From Desulfobacteraceae bacterium UBA2771 (GTDB lineage Bacteria > Desulfobacterota > Desulfobacteria > Desulfobacterales > Desulfosarcinaceae), in contig DEIP01000028.1 in assembly GCA_002352605.1 (NCBI GenBank), forward strand, positions 46,223-54,843: a DNA stretch of 8,621 nt, in the 5' to 3' direction. Under the pieces are notes generated by a model that saw nothing but the letters and a program-made list of their open reading frames with translations, was not told where the DNA came from and searched no databases. This document shows, piece by piece, positions 5,212 through 8,621 of the stretch (the stretch's first letter is position 1; the number at the start of each line of letters is the position of its first letter). Both the position numbers and the translations under genes were made by a program.

Positions 5212-6608
5212 ATAAGACCATGCGAAATACAGGAATAAGAGATCTTTTTATTGTGAGTTGTGTACTCTTGACGGTCTTGGGCTATGCTCGCGTGAGTCCT
5301 GCCGCTTCTCAAAAATTGATGCATCACTTTGAAAAAGAAGGGCAGCTGCAATTATCGCTCAGTGATTGTTTGGAAATCGCGTTACAACAGAATCATGATA
5401 TACGTCTCACTCAGGAAGCTCTGGCTCAAGCCGATGCAAAGATAACCCAGGCCAGGGCGGCCATGCTTCCCTTTTTGGGTGTTGAGGGTTCCTACACCGG
5501 TCTCGATGAGAAATTAAGCTTTTCAATGGGGCCACAATCATTGACCTTCATGAATCGAGATATTTACAAGGCAGGGATCGTGGTCCGCCAGCCCATTTTC
5601 ATGGGAGGGGGATTGAATGCGGCGCGCAAGGCATCCCAATATTCACGGGACGCCCAAGCTCAAGAGAACAGGGCCATTGAAAAGGAAATCACTTTCCAGG
5701 TCACACGTGCTTATCGGACAGCGCAGGTGAGCAAGGCATTCCGAAAGGTTGCCGTGGAAGCCGTTGATCTTCTCGAAGCACATGAACATGACGTGGCGAT
5801 TCTGGTAGATAAAGGGGCGAATCCGGGCATCGACCTGCTTCGTACCCGAACGGAACTTGCCAATGCCCGCAAGGAGATGAATGGTGCCGACAACGCTGTC
5901 GATTTGGCATACTCCGCACTTAAGCATTTACTAAGCATTTCCCTTGAAGCATCTGTCGTTTTGACGGAGGCTTTGGCACGGTCACCCAGACCGGTGGCGG
6001 ATCTTTCGTCTCTCACCGGGATGGCCCTCTTGCAACGTCCTGAACGTTTTTCGATGGATTCCAAAATTGCAGCTGCAGAACAGGCGCTTAAAGCGGCCAA
6101 AGGAAAATACCTGCCGACCATCGCTCTGGAAGGGCGTTACGAATACCTGGAAGGCGGTTTCCGGGATCTGGAAGGCGGTGACCACTGGACGGTCGGAGTC
6201 GGGGCACAGCTTCCCCTCTGGAATTGGGGGGAGACCACAGCCAGGGTCCGAGAGGCGAGATCCCGACTGTTTCAGGTGAGAATTCAGCAGGAAAAAACGA
6301 CGGATCGTATCTGTCTTGAGGTCCGGCAGGCGTTCCTGGACCTTGGGAAAGCGGAAAAGAATATCGAGGCGGCAGAGAGTGCACTGAATACAGCCAAAGA
6401 GGCTTACCGCCAGGCAAGAGCCAGATACCGGGCGGGAGAAGGCACCAATACGGATGTGCTAGACGTTCGTACGGCCTTGAGTCGAGCCGAAGCGAATCAC
6501 ACCCAGGCGCTTTTTGATTACAATGTGGCCCTTGCCGCCCTTCATCGCGCAGTGGGCGAGGTGGTGGTGGAACAGGCCGATATCAAGGAAAAGGAGTCTG
6601 TTGAATGA
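5208..6608 (+). CDS. TolC-family outer-membrane efflux protein
   Basis: I chose the ATG at 5208, which overlaps the tetR stop as ATGA, giving 466 residues. A GTG at 5196 would add four residues and has less support. Residues 1-33 form a Sec signal peptide (hydrophobic core IVSCVLLTVLGYA, likely cut after SPAA). The mature protein shows the two-repeat OEP pattern: LSLSDCLEIALQQNHDIRL begins repeat one (about 49-67) and LQRPERFSMDSKIAAAEQALKAAKGKYLPTIAL lies in repeat two (about 275-307). Long Ala/Glu-rich heptad helices form the periplasmic alpha-barrel. By family knowledge it forms a trimeric channel through the outer membrane that docks onto the adaptor encoded next. There is no clear Shine-Dalgarno sequence at 5208, so translational coupling to tetR is likely. 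Its last 110 codons (from 6276) are repeated in diverged form inside the next gene. The stop overlaps the adaptor start as ATGA. Confidence 0.9.
   Translation: MNKTMRNTGIRDLFIVSCVLLTVLGYARVSPAASQKLMHHFEKEGQLQLSLSDCLEIALQQNHDIRLTQEALAQADAKITQARAAMLPFLGVEGSYTGLDEKLSFSMGPQSLTFMNRDIYKAGIVVRQPIFMGGGLNAARKASQYSRDAQAQENRAIEKEITFQVTRAYRTAQVSKAFRKVAVEAVDLLEAHEHDVAILVDKGANPGIDLLRTRTELANARKEMNGADNAVDLAYSALKHLLSISLEASVVLTEALARSPRPVADLSSLTGMALLQRPERFSMDSKIAAAEQALKAAKGKYLPTIALEGRYEYLEGGFRDLEGGDHWTVGVGAQLPLWNWGETTARVREARSRLFQVRIQQEKTTDRICLEVRQAFLDLGKAEKNIEAAESALNTAKEAYRQARARYRAGEGTNTDVLDVRTALSRAEANHTQALFDYNVALAALHRAVGEVVVEQADIKEKESVE
6147..6179. repeat. 12-bp direct repeat inside tolC
   Basis: CTGGAAGGCGGT occurs at 6147-6158 and 6168-6179, exactly 21 bp (seven codons) apart, encoding LEGG twice (YLEGGFRDLEGGDHW). 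It is probably a small in-frame expansion in a periplasmic or strand loop, with no sign of disruption. Confidence 0.5.
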
Positions 6609-7513
6609 AACGGATGGGCGCATATATCTCGATTGCCGTTGCCGTTGTCGCTATCGCGCTCTTGGTGGTCCAGGTTTCCAGGAAACAATGGCAAAAAAAC
6701 GCGGATATGGATGCGGTCGACAAAGCGTTACCGGTCACAATTGCAGCTGTTGCCCCGTACGAATTCACTGATGAAATCAACGCCGTCGGCACCCTGAAAG
6801 CCCGAGAGACAAGTCTGCTGAGCCCCAAAGTGGCAGGAACGGTAAACCGGGTTCTGGTGGATATCGGGGACCGCGTCAAAGCCGGTGAGGTCGTCATAAA
6901 ACTGGACAGAACCGACTTCGATCTCGGCGTCAAACAGGCGCAGGCGGCACTTGCGGCCGTGCAAGCAGCAATTCCGCAGGCCGACGCCCGGTTTGAACAG
7001 GCCGAGAAAGAATACCGCCGCACAATCGAACTGCTGGAAGAAAAGGTGATTCCGCAAAATTGCTTTGATGCAGTGGAAGCGGCCTTTAAGGCCGCCAAAG
7101 AAATGGACTCTTCAGTCAGAGCCCGACATGAGCGGGCAGAGGCAGCCTTTTCGGCGGCACTGGAACATCTCAAGGATGCATCTATCAGATCGCCCATCAC
7201 CGGCACCGTCGTGGAAAGAGATGTGGAGATCGGTCAGGCGGTTGCGCCCGGCAGCCGGCTTCTGCGTATCGTGGATCAAACATCACTGAAACTGGATGTC
7301 GATTTGCCGGAGTCAGACATTGGCCGCCTTGCCGTCGGCGTTACCGCGATCATTACGGCAGATGCCTTCCCCGGTCATGAGTTTTCCGGAAAAGTAACCG
7401 TTGTCAATCCAATGGTAAAGCGAAAGACGCGCACTTTCCGCGTGAGAATCGAGGTGCCAAGTCCGTCCGGGAAATTGGTGGACGGAATGTTTGCCAGGGT
7501 GAAGCTCTCGGCA
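6276..7513 (+). repeat. Tandem duplication, copy 1 (tolC 3' end plus hlyD 5' part)
   Basis: This segment carries the last 110 codons of tolC and about 303 codons of the adaptor gene. It recurs 1,238 bp downstream (offset 1,232 after a 6-bp deletion in copy 2 near 7885). Examples are the ttgggaaagcggaaaag stretch at 6343 and 7581, and the adaptor start at 6605 and 7843. By hand count about 80 substitutions separate the copies over about 1,085 comparable bases. The left boundary is approximate: similarity begins at about 6276, where GTGAGAAT is shared with the junction at 7514. Confidence 0.9.
6591..6607 (+). promoter_or_regulatory. Ribosome binding site and ATGA overlap at the tolC/hlyD junction
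   Basis: AAGGAG (6591-6596) lies eight bases before the ATG at 6605, which shares ATGA with the tolC stop. The same arrangement recurs in copy 2 (AAGGAG 7829-7834, ATG 7843, stop 7844-7846). Both adaptor starts therefore look translatable and coupled. Confidence 0.65.
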
Positions 7514-7846
7514 GTGAGAATCCTGCGGGATAAAAAAGCCGACCACATCCGTCTTGAGATGCGCCGGGCTTTCCTGGTCGTTGGGAAAGCGGAAAAGAAT
7601 ATCGAGGCGGCAGAGGGTGCACTGAATACAGCCAAAGGGGCTTACCGCCGGGAAATGGTCGGATACCGGGCGGGAGAAGGCGCCAATACGGATGTGTTAG
7701 ACCTTCGTACGGCCTTGAGTCGAGCCGAAGCGAATCACACGCAGGCGCTTTTTGATTACAATGTGGCCCTTACCGCCCTTCATCGCGCAGTGGGCGAGAT
7801 GGTGGCGGAACAGGCTGATATCAAGGAAAAGGAGTCTGTCGAATGA
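6605..7846 (+). CDS. Hybrid gene: periplasmic adaptor (HlyD/AcrA-like) fused in frame to a TolC C-terminal segment
   Basis: The 413-residue frame starts as an RND/MacA-type membrane fusion protein. It has an inner-membrane anchor at about 8-23, a lipoyl-like half motif VDIGDRVKAGEVVIKLDR (about 86-103), a coiled-coil hairpin about 105-195, the second lipoyl half SIRSPITGTVVERDVEIGQAV (about 193-213), and a beta-barrel ending near GMFARVKL (about 294-301). At residue about 304 (7514) it switches to TolC sequence and ends with a 110-residue copy of the TolC C-terminus, 79% identical to the intact one by hand count. The membrane-proximal domain that normally follows the beta-barrel, and contacts the inner transporter, is missing. 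In the coiled coil it departs from the second copy at several positions (NCFDAVEAA, RARHERAEAAFSAALEHL). It is open and has a good ribosome binding site, but is probably a by-product of duplication under weak selection. A functional chimera cannot be excluded. Confidence 0.85.
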   Translation: MKRMGAYISIAVAVVAIALLVVQVSRKQWQKNADMDAVDKALPVTIAAVAPYEFTDEINAVGTLKARETSLLSPKVAGTVNRVLVDIGDRVKAGEVVIKLDRTDFDLGVKQAQAALAAVQAAIPQADARFEQAEKEYRRTIELLEEKVIPQNCFDAVEAAFKAAKEMDSSVRARHERAEAAFSAALEHLKDASIRSPITGTVVERDVEIGQAVAPGSRLLRIVDQTSLKLDVDLPESDIGRLAVGVTAIITADAFPGHEFSGKVTVVNPMVKRKTRTFRVRIEVPSPSGKLVDGMFARVKLSAVRILRDKKADHIRLEMRRAFLVVGKAEKNIEAAEGALNTAKGAYRREMVGYRAGEGANTDVLDLRTALSRAEANHTQALFDYNVALTALHRAVGEMVAEQADIKEKESVE

Positions 7847-8621
7847 AACGAAGAGGCGCATATATCTTGATTGCCGTCGCCGCTATTGCGCTCTTGGTTG
7901 CCCAGGTTTCCAGGAAACAATGGCAAAAAGACGCGGATATGGATGGGGTCGACAAAGCGATAGCTGTCACAATTGCAGCTGTTGCCCCATACGAATTCAC
8001 GGATGAAATCAGCGCCGTCGGCACCCTGAAAGCCCGGGAGACAAGTCTGCTGAGCCCTAAAGTGGCAGGACCGGTAAACCGGGTTCTGGTGGATATCGGG
8101 GACCGCGTTAAAGCCGGTGAGGTCGTCATAAAACTGGACAGAACCGACTTCGATCTCGGCGTCAAACAGGCGCAGGCAGCACTTGCGGCTGCGCAAGCAG
8201 CAATTCCGCAGGCCGGCGCCCGGTTTGAACAGGCCGAGAAAGAATACCGCCGCACAACCGAACTGCTGGAAGAAAAGGTGATTCCGCAAAGTCGCTTTGA
8301 TGCAGCGGAAGCTGCCTTTAAGGCCGCCAAAGAAAGGGTCTCTTCAGTCAGGGCCCAACGTGACCAGGCAGAGGCAGCACTGGAGGCAGCCCTGGAACAT
8401 CGCAAGGATGCCTATATCAGATCGCCCATCACCGGCACCGTCGTGGAAAGAGATGTGGAGATCGGTCAGGCGGTTGCGCCCGGCAGCCGGCTTCTGCGTA
8501 TCGTGGATCAAACATCACTGAAACTGGATGTCGATTTGCCGGAGTCAGACATTGGCCGCCTTGCCGTCGGCGTTACCGCGGTCATCACGGCAGATGCCTT
8601 CCCCGGGCATGCGTTTTCCGG
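7514..8621 (+). repeat. Tandem duplication, copy 2 (incomplete at right edge)
   Basis: This second copy of the tolC 3'/hlyD 5' segment begins inside the hybrid gene at about 7514 and runs to the window end, which corresponds to 7389 in copy 1. Within it, 8415-8580 is identical to 7183-7348 (166 bp), although neighbouring parts differ by 6-10%. Confidence 0.88.
7843..8621 (+). CDS. Periplasmic adaptor subunit (HlyD/AcrA-like membrane fusion protein), second copy, partial
   Basis: The reading frame from the ATG at 7843 stays open to the right edge (259 complete codons). It begins MKRRGAYILIAVAAIALLVAQ, an inner-membrane anchor with no lipobox. It contains the first lipoyl half (VDIGDRVKAGEVVIKLDR, about 84-101), a coiled-coil hairpin with regular heptads (IPQSRFDAAEAAFKAAKERV, about 147-166, then AQRDQAEAALEAALEH), the second lipoyl half (YIRSPITGTVVERD) and the start of the beta-barrel (DLPESDIGRLAVG). 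It is about 90% identical to the hybrid's adaptor part but lacks two residues in the anchor. Its coiled coil is closer to the family pattern, so this is likely the working adaptor linking TolC to an inner-membrane pump encoded downstream. AAGGAG eight bases upstream and an ATGA overlap with the hybrid's stop support the start. Whether its C-terminal domain is intact cannot be seen. Confidence 0.9.
   Translation, partial: MKRRGAYILIAVAAIALLVAQVSRKQWQKDADMDGVDKAIAVTIAAVAPYEFTDEISAVGTLKARETSLLSPKVAGPVNRVLVDIGDRVKAGEVVIKLDRTDFDLGVKQAQAALAAAQAAIPQAGARFEQAEKEYRRTTELLEEKVIPQSRFDAAEAAFKAAKERVSSVRAQRDQAEAALEAALEHRKDAYIRSPITGTVVERDVEIGQAVAPGSRLLRIVDQTSLKLDVDLPESDIGRLAVGVTAVITADAFPGHAFS

Noticed and set aside
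6583..7206. Minus-strand frame of 207 codons opposite the hybrid adaptor, and its 194-codon counterpart at 7821-8405
   Set aside because: Both are Ser/Ala-rich antisense shadows of the adaptor copies. They exist twice only because the DNA is duplicated.
6276..8621. Diversity-generating retroelement or other programmed variation as the source of copy differences
   Set aside because: Differences are not restricted to adenines, include silent changes and an indel, are spread through two unrelated genes, and no reverse transcriptase is visible.

Overview
The window looks like chromosomal DNA of a Gram-negative bacterium, probably a member of the Desulfobacterota (former Deltaproteobacteria). The evidence is a complete minCDE cluster, a TolC-type outer-membrane efflux protein with a periplasmic adaptor, an orphan KhpA-type KH protein, and a hybrid sensor kinase with a PhnD-like periplasmic sensor. 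Base composition is moderate, about 50% G+C by eye. The lineage is inferred from gene content and protein style, not from a marker gene.

Left part, minus strand (1-3496): minC, minD and minE (3496 to 1690) are tightly packed and preceded by a plausible sigma70-type promoter near 3600-3629. Together they form the oscillating division-site selection system. After a 303-bp gap comes a sensor histidine kinase (1386 to the left edge, incomplete). It has a signal peptide, a periplasmic binding-protein-like domain, one membrane helix and the phospho-acceptor H-box; its ATPase domain lies outside the window.

Middle (3497-4587): a divergent intergenic region with a short-period repeat leads to a small KH-domain RNA-binding protein (khpA, + strand). 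A 387-bp gap follows. It holds a possible 40-residue small ORF on the minus strand with a near-perfect ribosome binding site, and then the promoter and palindromic operator of the next gene.

Right part, plus strand (4588-8621): this is an efflux operon with ATGA start/stop overlaps at every junction. The order is a TetR-family regulator, a TolC-family outer-membrane factor and a periplasmic adaptor (membrane fusion protein). The operon has been rearranged by a tandem duplication with a 1,238-bp offset. The duplicated segment spans the tolC 3' end and the hlyD 5' part. The result is an intact tolC, then an inner in-frame hybrid (adaptor N-terminal about 303 residues fused to the last 110 residues of TolC), then a second adaptor gene running off the right edge. 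The copies differ by about 7% at the nucleotide level (hand count), except for a 166-bp stretch of perfect identity. An inner transporter gene (RND or ABC) is expected downstream but is not visible.

I see no RNA genes, CRISPR arrays or insertion sequences. The strongest unusual signal is the tandem duplication and the hybrid adaptor-TolC gene it created.
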